64,000 nucleotides of DNA from Chitinophaga sedimenti (GTDB taxonomy: Bacteria; Bacteroidota; Bacteroidia; Chitinophagales; Chitinophagaceae): assembly GCF_023156195.1 (NCBI RefSeq), contig NZ_JAKUKA010000001.1:2790001-2854000 (forward strand). Direction: 5' to 3'. The translations under genes were made by a program, and so were the position numbers. Below the pieces are notes generated by a model. It ran no database searches. It was not told the origin of the DNA and saw only the letters and a list, made by a program, of their open reading frames with translations. Within the stretch, counting starts at the first letter, position 1. Each line of letters starts with the position of its first letter. This document shows, one piece after another, positions 29,888 through 39,593 of this stretch.

Positions 29888-31778
29888 TTACCAGCCAATG
29901 TTTTGTACGAGATTGGGATTAACGATCAGGTCGTATTCCCGTATGGGCCAGAAGTAATCTCTCGGTGCCACAAACCGCTGGTTGAACAGCAACTTTTTAC
30001 GGTAGTATGCGGTGGCGTCCGACTGCTCTATATCCCAGCCATAAATGGGCGCATTCATCACCTCCGCTGCTTTTTTCCAGCGCCGCAGGTCCCAGAAGCG
30101 GCTACCCTCAAACGCCAGCTCTATAGCTCTTTCCGTGTGAATAATCGAACGCAGCCCTTCTTTAGTGGTGTATTTGGTGGGATTACTGGAATAGGAAGAC
30201 CCGGGATTCCTCTACCGATTTCAACCCGGCGCGTTTCCTCACCTCGTTAATATAAAAATAGGCGTCGGCAGATGGTCCGGCGCTTTCATTAAGCGCCTCA
30301 GCATATAGCAAATAGAGGTCCGCCAGGCGGATAACCGGCCACGCGTATTGCTCCAGGGAGTACGATTGTCCGTCCTGTATCACGAATTTCCAGTTGGCCA
30401 ATTTTTTAGGAAAATAACCCGTAATTGAGTAGCCGAAGGCCGCTTTGCGCGACTGCAGCTGTCCTGATTTCGCCTGTACTTTCCAGGTGCCATTCTGCAT
30501 GTACCACAAACCACCATCGAAGGCTATATTGGCATAAAACCGCGGTTCCCTGTTAAAATGCAGGCCAATAGTGGTATACCCTTCCTGCACATAGTTCTTT
30601 TCCGCAGCGGTCGCCGTTCTCAATGCATAGCGGTCACCGAAGTTCCAGGTAACATCTTCGCTGATGGGCACTCCTTTGTCGCTATAGAATATCTCGGCCA
30701 TTTTCATGGTAGGGGCAATCTGGCCGTACGTTTGCTCATTACCCGGTCTTGCCGCGTCCAAACGCGGTAACGCCTGCTGCTGAATACCCGATCCGCCCAT
30801 TGTGCCGCCCCAGATGATCTCACTGTTCCATCTTTCTGAAACACTGTTACGGATGCTCATTTCGCGCCGTATAGAGTCGTTTACATTCACAAGTATGTTA
30901 TCGAACGTGTAGAGACGTATATTGGCCCTGTTACAGGCTTCGATGGCCGCCTGGCAAGCTACGGCTGCACGCATCCATTTCTGGCTGCTGGCCGTGGTTG
31001 GAAACAAAGTATTATTCTGCTTGTCTTTTAATGCAGAAAAATCAGCATCGCCATTGTAGAGGGGGCTTGCGGCAGTCACCAGCACTTTTGCCTTCAGCGC
31101 CAGTGCAATCGGTTTGGTAATCCGGCCCAGTTCGGAAGCGCGGTTCTGGATCTCCAATGGCAAGCCTTCTGCCGCCACATCCAGCAGGTTCACCATATAA
31201 TTCACCACCGAGTCAACATGCTGGCGGCGCACCCTCACCTGTTCTGTAGTGGCATCTATCGGAAGATTTACATCAATTACCGGGATGGGGCCGTACATTC
31301 TGAACAGGTAAAAATGGTAATACGCCTTCAGGAATTTCACCTCACTGATCCAACGCTCTTTCATAGAGGGATCCAGGTCTATCACCTTATCAACATTATC
31401 CAGGAATATATTACACTCGCGGATGCCCCGGAAAAGGGGCTTGCCAGACACCGCACCATCCCAGAAATTTAACTTTGGATCCACCTTTCCCTGGTTGCCT
31501 CTTGCAATGTTCTGGGGTTCTACGGGCAAACGACTCAGGTTGGTGATCGGCCAGTACGTCCACATTTCGTCACCACCCAGCATCGCCGGGTTTTCATAAA
31601 TATCATTGTCCTGTGGCAGGAACGAATAGCAGGTAAAGAGGTACTTTTCCGCCTCATTCCTGTTCGCGAATGCGTTTTCTATCGTTGCCACGTTGTCCGG
31701 TACAATATCGAGGTAGTCGTTTTTACACGAGGCCACCGCGCCAGCCAATATCAAAGCAAATACTATATTTCTGATCAT
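29888..31778 (-). CDS. SusD/RagB outer-membrane lipoprotein of PUL 1, frame broken once
   Basis: SusD-like protein of about 630 residues. Seen: lipoprotein signal MIRNIVFALILAGAVASC, the typical DYLDIVPDN start, TPR-like helices (VKFLKAYYHFYLFRMYGPIP), LLYAEALNES and, in the second frame, TERAIELAFEGSRFWDLRRW, a conserved SusD stretch, ending NPNLVQNIGW. SusD lids the SusC channel and captures oligosaccharide at the surface. The frame breaks at GGG 30203-30205, where removing one base gives EESGSSYSSNPTK. It starts 10 bp after susC. Confidence 0.88.
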
Positions 31779-31788
31779 TTCTTTAAGT

Positions 31789-34700
31789 TTAGAAGCCCAA
31801 CAATATGCCCGCGTTAAACACTTTCTGTATGGGATATCCCAGGCCGTTTCCACCCATCTCCACATCCCAGAGTTTAAATGCACTGAAAGTGAGCATATTC
31901 ACACCGCTTACATAAAGCCTGGCGGAATTGATGCGCGCGCGGGAAGCCAGTTTTTTTGGCAAAGAGTACCCTAATTCGATATTCTTCATCCTCAGGAAAG
32001 CGCCATTTCTCATAAACCAGGTATTCCACTGCGTATTATTGGAAATGATCGTCGTGCTAAGTCTCGGCCATAACGCATACAGATCGTTATTGTCTTCCGA
32101 CCAGTGATTATCCGCGTATGCTTTCAACAGCGCATTCTGGTTCACGAACGGCGAAGTAGCATTCGCATCGATCCAGAAAGACGATCGGGCCGATCCCTGG
32201 AAAAACATGGAAAAGTCGAACCCTTTATATCCCGTGGAAAAACCAAAACCATAGATGATTTCGGGTACCGTAGGATAACCGATGGGAACAATGTCGAGGT
32301 CCGTGATCTGTCCGTCGCCGTTCACGTCGCGGTACTTCAGGTCGCCGGCCATATATTCGCCGTAGTTCTGGCGGGGAGAGTTGGCGACCTCGTGCTCATC
32401 AACGAACAAACGTTCTGCAACAAAACCGTAAATCTGGTTAATAGAACGACCGATCCTGGATTTGTAGGCTTCGTTATACTCGGGCTCCTCGTATCTTGTA
32501 AATTTGCTTTTTGCATAGGTAAAGTTGCCATTGGCCTGCAGCCATACGCCGGATGAAAAATTGCGGCTGTAGCTGGCCTGTATTTCCACCCCGTTCGATA
32601 CCGCCTGGCCAAGATTCGCCCGCACATCCGCCGAAAGCCCCATAGAGGAAGGGATAAAAGAACGGCTCATCAGGATATTATCCCTGTCTTGCGAAAAGTA
32701 GTCTACGTTTAACGTGAAGTCATTGTATAATCCCAGCTCCATACCCACGGTCAGTGATTTGGCGCGTTCCCAGGTGATATCTTCGTTGTTATAGCGTGTT
32801 ACGGTAATACCAGGCCGGTTGTAATTGAAGTTCTCGCCGAACGTATAACCTCTGCCAACGTCGTTCATGTTCACCTCCGACAAATAAAAGAACCGGTCGT
32901 CTGCACTGCCGATCGCATCGTTACCTACAAGACCATAGGTAGCCTTAAACTTCAACTTGCTGATCGACTTGCGCAGGGGCTTCCAGAAATCTTCATTGGA
33001 GATAAAATACCCTACACCCGCGGCGGGGAAAAAGCCGTACCGTTCCGATTTATAAAAGCGTTCCGACCCATTATAACCAAAGTTGAATTCAGCCAGGTAA
33101 CGATCATCGTAACCGTAGGTGAAACGGCCGGATACGCCCTGGTTCCTGTAAGGCAGCGATTTCTGTAATGACCCCTGGTTGGCGAACAACTGGTTGCGGC
33201 GCATATACACGAGCAAACCGGTAACGTCATGCAGTTTATTGATCTTGGCTGCGTAGTTAACAGCTCCCTCCAGGTAGGCCGTCGTATTAATTTCTTTAAG
33301 TCCTTCAGAATAATTCAGATATTCCGTAGCCGAATTCTCATTAAGCAGTTTTAAAGTGTAGGTATTCCCCTGCTTGTCGTAATACCCCGGCGCATAAAAG
33401 AAAGGATTGTACGCACGGTTAACATCAAAATAGGAATAACGGGAAGTATTGAACAGGATGCGCGCAGACAGTCCCTTTGCCAGGAACGCAAGGTCCTGTT
33501 TAGCTTCAACCTGTGCGTTCATGTTAGACCGGGCATAATCTTTATAGCCCTTCACCATATCTGCATAAGGATTGATCAGGAGGTTGCCATCTGCGTTACC
33601 AAACAACGGATGTTTTACCCGTGGCATAATTTCGGAGGGATATACTGCAGGAAACAGCACCGGATTAGCACGCATAATTTTTGCATAAACACCGCTCCCC
33701 CGTCGATCGGACCGCGATAGTCATCGAAGGTACCCGTCAGCCGGACAATTACTTCTGTAGACTTCGTCATATTGATGTTCACATTGGAGCGCAGCTGGTA
33801 GGTTTTGAGCTTGATATTACTGTTAAAGTTGTTTAATTTCTCTACCTGCAGAATGCCATTATCCTGGTTATAAGTACCCGCGATGTAATAACGCGCCACC
33901 TTGCCACCGCCGCTGGCATTGAAGTTCAGACGCTGGTTGGTGGTACTTTTCTTCAGCAGCTGTTCCATCCAGTCATTAGCAGGGTAGATGTACGGATTGG
34001 TGCCCGCAATCGTATTATCGATTTTATTCTGCGAGTATGGCAGTACCCCCAGGCGGTTACGCGTGAGCACCGCTTCATTTTCCAATCTCATGTAGGTGAT
34101 CGGATCTGCCAGTTGTACATTTTTAGTATTGGAAGAGGTGCTGTTCTCGAACCGCACAGATATATTTACCGGTCCTTCTTTACCGGACTTTGTGGTTACC
34201 AGGATAACACCATTAGCGCCTCTTGCGCCATATAGTGCCGTCGCGGTGGCATCGCGCATAATGGAGAAGCTGGCAATATCATCCGGCTGCATGCGGGCGA
34301 GGTCGGTCGCAGATACTTCCACACCATCCATCATAATCAATGGATCTTTCTTATACCCGAAAGTGGTGACCCCACGTATGAAAAACGAGGCATTGTCCTG
34401 CCCCGGCTCCCCGGTGCGCTGATAGGCAATTACCCCTGCCAACCGGCCCGCCAGCGCTGTCGTCAGGTTACTGGAGGGCACTTTTAAATCTTTCGGATCA
34501 ATAGTAGTGATAGCACTTACCATGCTCGACTTCTTCTGCCGTCCAAAGGCTACGATGGCCACCTCGTCCAGCTCATTCGCCGAAACCGCCAGCCGCACCA
34601 CGACTGGTGTACCTTTTTTAACCGTCAATATTTTTGACACGTACCCCACCATCGAAAACTGCAGTGCAACGGACTCTCTCGAAATGTCCAATTCAAAAAA

Positions 34701-34958
34701 GCCCTCGGCATTGGAACTTAAACCCTGCAAAGTTCCTACAATGGCAATCGTTACGTTCGGCAGCTTTTCACCGGTGGTGCTGTCTACCACCGTACCCGTG
34801 ATTTTTGGCGAAGCCTGCGAATGCGCTTTCTGCGTCCAAAGGCAAATCAGCATCATGATAAAACAAGGGAATAAATTCCGAGGCGGCCTCAAAAAAGGCC
34901 ATAAGGGATTTGATAAACGCATTTGTAGCATTTTTGCAATAAGTGATAGATAGGACAC
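31789..34958 (-). CDS. SusC/RagA TonB-dependent transporter of PUL 1, frame broken once
   Basis: Outer-membrane importer of about 1,057 residues. Seen: a signal region ending at KAHSQ, a carboxypeptidase-like domain (ITGTVVDSTTGEKLPNV), the plug with IRGVTTFGYKKDPLIMMDG and LYGARGANGVILVTTKSG, and a long barrel ending VFNAGILLGF. The frame breaks at T5 33678-33682, repaired by one added base (FMQKIMRANPVLF). Together with SusD it moves a glycan across the outer membrane using TonB energy. It has its own -7 box and activator repeat upstream. Confidence 0.9.
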
Positions 34959-35118
34959 CGGTGGAAGGGCTGGTGACCATTAGTACATTACATAAAAGAA
35001 GGAAATACTGAATAGTGCCTTACAAGCAAAGGCATATGAAGGATATCTTCATAAAAGTGGAATTTAGTTTTAGTTGACCTGAACTGCCCGCCGGATATGT
35101 ATTTCCGGCAGCATACAT

Positions 35119-35126
35119 CAAAAGTA
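35119..35126 (-). promoter_or_regulatory. -7 box of susC (PUL 1)
   Basis: TACTTTTG on the minus strand. The upstream repeat starts 31 nt further out, the same spacing as at the mutarotase promoter. Confidence 0.65.
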
Positions 35127-35157
35127 CGGACGTATTTTCTTACCCGAAAGTATGATT

Positions 35158-35184
35158 AAGACTTTATTTTACCTAAATCCGACT
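35158..35184 (-). promoter_or_regulatory. Regulator-binding repeat, copy 1 (susC promoter)
   Basis: Plus-strand reading AAGACTTTATTTT, ACCT, AAATCCGACT. Copies 2 and 3 at 35734 and 35829 share the outer parts. On the minus strand it contains AGTC twice with a 21-bp step, like two half-sites on one DNA face. Confidence 0.7.
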
Positions 35185-35247
35185 ATGCGAAATAGTGAAG
35201 TGATTACATATGCAACAATGATCCAGTTGCTTTATTAATGTATGCGA

Positions 35248-35592
35248 TTATTTCATTTCATTTAACTGAAAAATCCTGTTCATCAGCACCCATTTCTGCC
35301 CTTCGCCGGCCCACGGAAGCGGCTGCTGAAACTTCCACATTAAGCGCTCCCATTCCTGTACCTTTGGATTTATAGCATCCATATCGGACTTGCGTTCAAA
35401 AGAAAAACTTTCTTCAGTTTCCATAATCATGAACAAACGATTCCCGGTACGATAAATTTCCATATTCTCGATACCGGCTTCTGATATACTCTTACGCACT
35501 TCGGGCCAGCCATTTTCCTTGTGCCATATTTCATATTCTTCGATTAACGCAGGATCGTCTACAAGATCAAGCGCCAGTGTGTACCTTTTCAT
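35248..35592 (-). CDS. rhaM: L-rhamnose mutarotase family protein
   Basis: Intact 114-residue protein of the RhaM/L-rhamnose mutarotase family, which interconverts alpha and beta anomers of L-rhamnose (some relatives use L-fucose). Seen: the N-terminal KRYTLALDLVDDPALIEEYE, the His and Trp in EIWHKENGWPEV, IENMEIYRTGNRLFMIME and the C-terminal WKFQQPLPWAGEGQKWVLMN. It has its own promoter with the same activator repeat as susC, so it is co-regulated with PUL 1. This hints that the imported glycan contains rhamnose or a similar deoxysugar. Confidence 0.88.
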   Translation of the reverse strand: MKRYTLALDLVDDPALIEEYEIWHKENGWPEVRKSISEAGIENMEIYRTGNRLFMIMETEESFSFERKSDMDAINPKVQEWERLMWKFQQPLPWAGEGQKWVLMNRIFQLNEMK

Positions 35593-35694
35593 AAGTTAAT
35601 GCTGACGTGGATTTAGATGAAGAATGTTTGGATGCAATCTGCGGTATAGCAGAATAGAATTAAATGTCAGTTACAGCGCTTCCGCCGGACGAAT

Positions 35695-35702
35695 CAAAAG
35701 TA
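35695..35702 (-). promoter_or_regulatory. -7 box of the rhaM gene
   Basis: TACTTTTG on the minus strand, about 105 bp upstream of the rhaM ATG. Activator repeat copy 2 starts 31 nt further upstream. Confidence 0.62.
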
Positions 35703-35733
35703 ACGTCAACAGCCTACTTTAACCACTATAAAT

Positions 35734-35760
35734 AAGACTTTGTTTTGCGCAAATCCGACC
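35734..35760 (-). promoter_or_regulatory. Regulator-binding repeat, copy 2 (rhaM promoter)
   Basis: AAGACTTTGTTTT, GCGC, AAATCCGACC on the plus strand. It matches copy 1 at most positions outside the variable middle. Confidence 0.7.
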
Positions 35761-35828
35761 TACCGGGATCAGCTCGATATTATGCCGCTTCTTTACGATC
35801 TTGTTCGTAACGCGTCAAATATCCAAAT

Positions 35829-35855
35829 AAGACTTTATTTTATCTGAATCCGACT
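35829..35855. promoter_or_regulatory. Regulator-binding repeat, copy 3 (near the araC-type gene)
   Basis: AAGACTTTATTTT, ATCT, GAATCCGACT. It lies 73 bp upstream of the AraC regulator start and 95 bp from copy 2. No -7 box stands at the matching minus-strand distance, so it may serve autoregulation of the AraC gene. A related half-site AGTCGGGATA is at 35901-35910. Confidence 0.6.
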
Positions 35856-35928
35856 TCCTCTTTTAAAAAATGCCGTAGACCTCACCTATCGCTACAACTG
35901 AGTCGGGATATTCATTAATTTTATACGC

Positions 35929-36814
35929 ATGAGTAGAAGACTTTTAAAGCATGCTTTCTCCTTGCTCCACGTAGACCATGTTCAACTTAATACAAAATGG
36001 AATTACAGGAACGTCGTTAGTCCGTACTACCGGATGTACTATATTGATGAAGGAGAAGGATGGATATCAAATGCGCAGGATCAATTACTCCCGGAGGCCG
36101 GTTTCATCTACCTCATTCCCAGTTTCACAGTATGCAACCTCAGTTGCACCGCTCACTTAGGACAATATTTCATCCAGTTCTTTGAAGAGGCGCCGGACGG
36201 CATATCTTTATTCTATAATAACAGGTCGCTGATGAAAATACCGGCGTCAGACATCGACATCGCAAATTTCAAACGCTTACTGCATATTAACCCGGGACGC
36301 GGAATTAACAGATCGGACAACCCTAAGGTATATGAAAAAGATGTGTACTACAGAGAATACCGGGGAGCTCAACAATCTACAGAACGATGCTGCGTACCTG
36401 GAAACACAGGGAATTCTGTTCCAGTTGCTTTCAAGATTTGTAGGCAGCGAAAAAGATGTTCTTCCCGATAAGCAGGTCATTCCCTCCAAGGTGCTGGATA
36501 CCATTGCATACATTCAGATCAATTTAAAACAGCCGTTAACCATCACACAACTAGCAGCAAGGGTAAATCAAAACCAGGACTATTTCTCGCGTCAATTCCT
36601 TCAATATACAGGGATGCGACCGCTAAGCTATGTGCATGAAAAAAGAATAGAAAGAGCGCAATACCTTATCGCGACCAGTAGCGCTCCGTACCTGGATATT
36701 GCAGAAGAAGTAGGATTTGAAAGCCTGCCGCATTTCTCGAAAGTATTTAAAAAAGTGACCGGCATGACGCCTGCCCAATACCGCCAGCAACACCGGTCGG
36801 TCAATACAATTTAA
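35929..36814 (+). CDS. AraC family regulator of PUL 1, frame broken once
   Basis: Regulator of about 295 residues. Seen: an N-terminal cupin-like sensor domain (NVVSPYYRMYYIDEGEGWIS, GFIYLIPSFTVCNLSC) and a complete C-terminal HTH pair (PLTITQLAARVNQNQDYFSR, then YLDIAEEVGFESLPHFSKVF, then GMTPAQYRQQ). The frame breaks at A5 36335-36339, where removing one A gives VYEKMCTTENTGEL. Divergent from rhaM and susC; the three direct repeats in this region are its likely binding sites. It probably activates the PUL on sensing its sugar. Confidence 0.86.
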
Positions 36815-36992
36815 CCTGAGGAAACGCTGCAATAAAGTACCCAAAAGCTGCGCCCGTTCTACATTCCAGCATCCGAACTCAGCACGATACACACCGTTGC
36901 CCTTTGTAGAATTATCTGCCCGCAATAACCCGCTTCCTCCTATAGATCCGCAAAGGCACAATTCTGGCACCCTTTATCCTAAACAATAAATC

Positions 36993-37799
36993 ATGAAAAC
37001 CCAAAACAACTACGCGGTAATCACCGGCGCCACCAGCGGTATCGGCTATGAACTGGCGAAACTTTTCGCCGAAGACGGCTATAACCTGGTGATCGTTGGC
37101 CGCAGAGAAGACACACTTAATACCACGGCAGCACAGCTGCGCAGTTATGGCATTGATGTAAAAATTATTGTTAAAGACCTGTTTGATCCGCAAAATGCTA
37201 CGGATGTGTACGAGCAGGTACGGCAAAGCGGCATTGAAGTAGGTGTACTGGTGAATGATGCCGGGCAGGGCCTGTATGGCGAATTCACCGAAACCGACAT
37301 CAACAGGGAGTTAGCGATCATTAACCTGAACATTGCCAGCCTGGTGATTTTAACGAAACACTTTCTGAAGGATATGGTAACACGGGGCGAAGGTAAAATC
37401 CTCAATCTCTCGTCCATTGCCAGTAAAGCCCCCGGTCCTTACCAGTCGGTTTACCACGGCACGAAGGCGTTTGTACAATCGTTTACGGAAGCCATCAACA
37501 ACGAAGTGCGGGAAACCGGCGTCACCATCACTGCACTCCTGCCAGGTGCAACCGATACGGACTTCTTCAACAAAGCAAACATGAATGAAGCTAAAATTGT
37601 ACAGGAGGGCAAACTGGACGATGCCGCCAAAGTAGCGAAAGACGGTTACGAAGCGTTGATGAAAGGCGACGACATGGTGGTATCCGGCTTCAAAAACAAA
37701 GTAAATGTAGCCATGAGCAATGTGCTGCCCGACAGCGTGGCAGCGAACAACATGCGCAAACAGCAGGAGCCTGTTAATAACGATTCATCCAAACAATAA
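36993..37799 (+). CDS. SDR family oxidoreductase
   Basis: Intact 268-residue classical short-chain dehydrogenase. Seen: the cofactor motif TGATSGIGYELAKLF (TGxxxGIG), VNDAGQGLYGEF (NNAG-like), the catalytic Ser in ILNLSSIASKAPG, and YxxxK in YQSVYHGTKAFVQ. The basic residue VGRRED after strand 2 suggests NADP(H). The substrate is unknown. The C-terminus is extended and polar (QQEPVNNDSSKQ). The zinc alcohol dehydrogenase starts 18 bp downstream, so the two form an operon. Confidence 0.88.
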   Translation: MKTQNNYAVITGATSGIGYELAKLFAEDGYNLVIVGRREDTLNTTAAQLRSYGIDVKIIVKDLFDPQNATDVYEQVRQSGIEVGVLVNDAGQGLYGEFTETDINRELAIINLNIASLVILTKHFLKDMVTRGEGKILNLSSIASKAPGPYQSVYHGTKAFVQSFTEAINNEVRETGVTITALLPGATDTDFFNKANMNEAKIVQEGKLDDAAKVAKDGYEALMKGDDMVVSGFKNKVNVAMSNVLPDSVAANNMRKQQEPVNNDSSKQ

Positions 37800-37817
37800 T
37801 CTCAAAACGTTACAATT

Positions 37818-38990
37818 ATGAAAGCAGCAGTGATACACGGCGCAGGAAAAATTACCTGCGATACGGTAGACGACCCGATCCTGCAAAACGACCGGGATAT
37901 TATTCTGAAAGTAACAGCGACGGCGATATGCGGTTCCGACCTGCACATTTACTCTGGTGGCATTCCGCAGCCCCGGCCCATGGTGCTCGGTCATGAGTTC
38001 ATGGGCATTGTGGAAGAAACCGGCAAAGCGGTCACCAATTTGAAGAAAGGCGACCGTGTAGTGGTGCCCTTCCCCATCGCCTGCGGACATTGTTTTTTCT
38101 GCGACCATCATTTACCGGGACATTGTGAAAACTCCAACCCGGAACACTACGGTCCCGAAGGTGGACTGATGACGGAGAAAGGTGGTGCACTGTTCGGCTA
38201 TACAGATCTCTACGGCGGTTATGATGGCGGACAGGCACAATATGTAAGGGTGCCTTACGCTGATTACGGCCCGCGCAAAGTGCCGGACAATCTCACCGAT
38301 GAACAGGTGCTGTTTTTAACCGACATTTTTCCAACCGGTTATACCGGTGTGGACTGGGCAGACATCCGCGGCGGAGAAACGGTAGCAATATTCGGAGCGG
38401 GGCCGGTGGGCATCATGGCAGCCAAAAGCGCCTGGCTTCGCGGCGCTGGCCGCGTGATCGTGGTAGACACGCTGCAATACCGGCTCGACAAAGCCCGCCT
38501 GGCAGCAGGCGCTGAAACCATCCTTTGGGAAGATGATGGTAAAAACGTGATTGAACAGATAAGGGCTGTTACACATGGCCGCGGGGCAGACGCCTGCATC
38601 GATGCAGTAGGCTTCGAGCCCGACCGTAACATACTGGAAAAGGCAAAAGCACTGGTAAATATGGAAAAAGGTTCCGTTAAAGTGCTGGAGGCCTGCATGA
38701 GCGCGGTACGCCGCGGCGGTACCGTATCGGTATTGGGTGTGTACCCTACCATGTATGATAACTTTCCCATCGGTCAGTTCTTCGATAAAGGCATTATTCT
38801 CAAAGGCGGCCAGGCGCCGGCGCAAAAGCATATAGACAAATTGCTGGACTATGTGGTACAAGGCAAAGTAGTGTTGGACGATATTATCACGCACCGCCTG
38901 CCGCTGACTAAAATTGCGGACGGCTACAGCATGTTCCAGAAAAAAGAAGACGGCTGCGTAAAAGTGGTATTGGACCCGTGGGCAGTTTAA
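37818..38990 (+). CDS. Zinc-dependent alcohol dehydrogenase
   Basis: Intact 390-residue medium-chain dehydrogenase. Seen: the catalytic zinc site in CGSDLHIYSGG and GHEFMGIVEE; in place of a four-Cys structural zinc site, CGHCFFCDHHLPGHCEN; the Rossmann motif VAIFGAGPVGIMAA; and the acidic VVDTLQYRL after strand 2, which favours NAD. The pattern is close to glutathione-independent formaldehyde-dehydrogenase-like ADHs. It is co-transcribed with the SDR gene and followed by a terminator. Confidence 0.9.
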   Translation: MKAAVIHGAGKITCDTVDDPILQNDRDIILKVTATAICGSDLHIYSGGIPQPRPMVLGHEFMGIVEETGKAVTNLKKGDRVVVPFPIACGHCFFCDHHLPGHCENSNPEHYGPEGGLMTEKGGALFGYTDLYGGYDGGQAQYVRVPYADYGPRKVPDNLTDEQVLFLTDIFPTGYTGVDWADIRGGETVAIFGAGPVGIMAAKSAWLRGAGRVIVVDTLQYRLDKARLAAGAETILWEDDGKNVIEQIRAVTHGRGADACIDAVGFEPDRNILEKAKALVNMEKGSVKVLEACMSAVRRGGTVSVLGVYPTMYDNFPIGQFFDKGIILKGGQAPAQKHIDKLLDYVVQGKVVLDDIITHRLPLTKIADGYSMFQKKEDGCVKVVLDPWAV

Positions 38991-39001
38991 TACTTACATA
39001 T

Positions 39002-39033
39002 GGGGAGGCGGCACTTGTCCCGCTTCCCCTTTT
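39002..39033 (+). terminator. Intrinsic terminator after the alcohol dehydrogenase
   Basis: Stem GGGGAGGC/GCTTCCCC with one wobble pair, followed by TTTT. The rest of the gap 38991-39325 shows no gene. Confidence 0.75.
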
Positions 39034-39325
39034 CATACAATCGTTGACGTGATTGACGACGACCAGGGTAAAGAATGGAAAAAGATGCACAACTAATCAC
39101 GCAACAAAAATGTTTTCCATAATAAAGCTCATTGTGGCACGCTTTTGATACCGAGGATAAGTTTACCCAATTTTTCTCCCCGCTACTCGTAATAGTAATT
39201 TTTCAAAACCCGCAATCCATAAAGCTTTCAGCCTCGTAACTTATTACAGAACCGGTTCAGGGATAACTGCTGAAAACCCTAAAAGAGAGTAGGCACAGAT
39301 TGTTTAATCCAGTAAAATTTTAACC

Positions 39326-39538
39326 ATGAACTTACAACAACTCAGCCTTCAGGAAATGAAGGAAATCAATGGTGGCCTGTTAGGCCTGTTTGGCGGTAAC
39401 GATTCCTCGAATATGCTCAAAGGTATGCTGGAAGGCTACGTAAGCATCACTACCACCGATGAAGACGGTGACACCAATAGCACTAAACTGAATTTCGGCC
39501 TGGGATCAATTTTTGATTCGATTTCACGCGAAGACTAA
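39326..39538 (+). CDS. Double-glycine leader peptide (secreted peptide precursor)
   Basis: Intact 70-residue precursor. Seen: the leader MNLQQLSLQEMKEINGG, with the L-S-x-x-E-x-x-x-I-x-GG pattern cut by C39 peptidases, then a 53-residue product starting LLGLFGGNDSSN. The product is acidic (many Asp and Glu, few Lys) and has no Cys, unlike most class II bacteriocins. A second GG lies seven residues after the first and could be an alternative cut. It is followed by a hairpin and then by the HlyD adaptor and C39-ABC exporter genes, which should process and export it. It may be a bacteriocin, a signal or a surface peptide; the activity is unknown. Confidence 0.85.
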   Translation: MNLQQLSLQEMKEINGGLLGLFGGNDSSNMLKGMLEGYVSITTTDEDGDTNSTKLNFGLGSIFDSISRED

Positions 39539-39554
39539 TTTCATCTGAACTTGC

Positions 39555-39588
39555 AAGGGGGATAACATTGTTGTCCCCCTTCCTTTTG
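39555..39588 (+). terminator. Hairpin between peptide and exporter genes (attenuator)
   Basis: Perfect 8-bp stem AAGGGGGA/TCCCCCTT with an 11-nt loop, followed by CCTTTTGTT. It would end most transcripts after the peptide gene and let a fraction continue into the exporter genes. Confidence 0.7.
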
Positions 39589-39593
39589 TTGTA

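Noticed and set aside
39133..39150. TGGCACG followed by TTGAT, similar to a sigma-54 promoter
   Set aside because: The -12 element lacks the required GC and no sigma-54 activator gene is near; the peptide gene start is 180 bp away.
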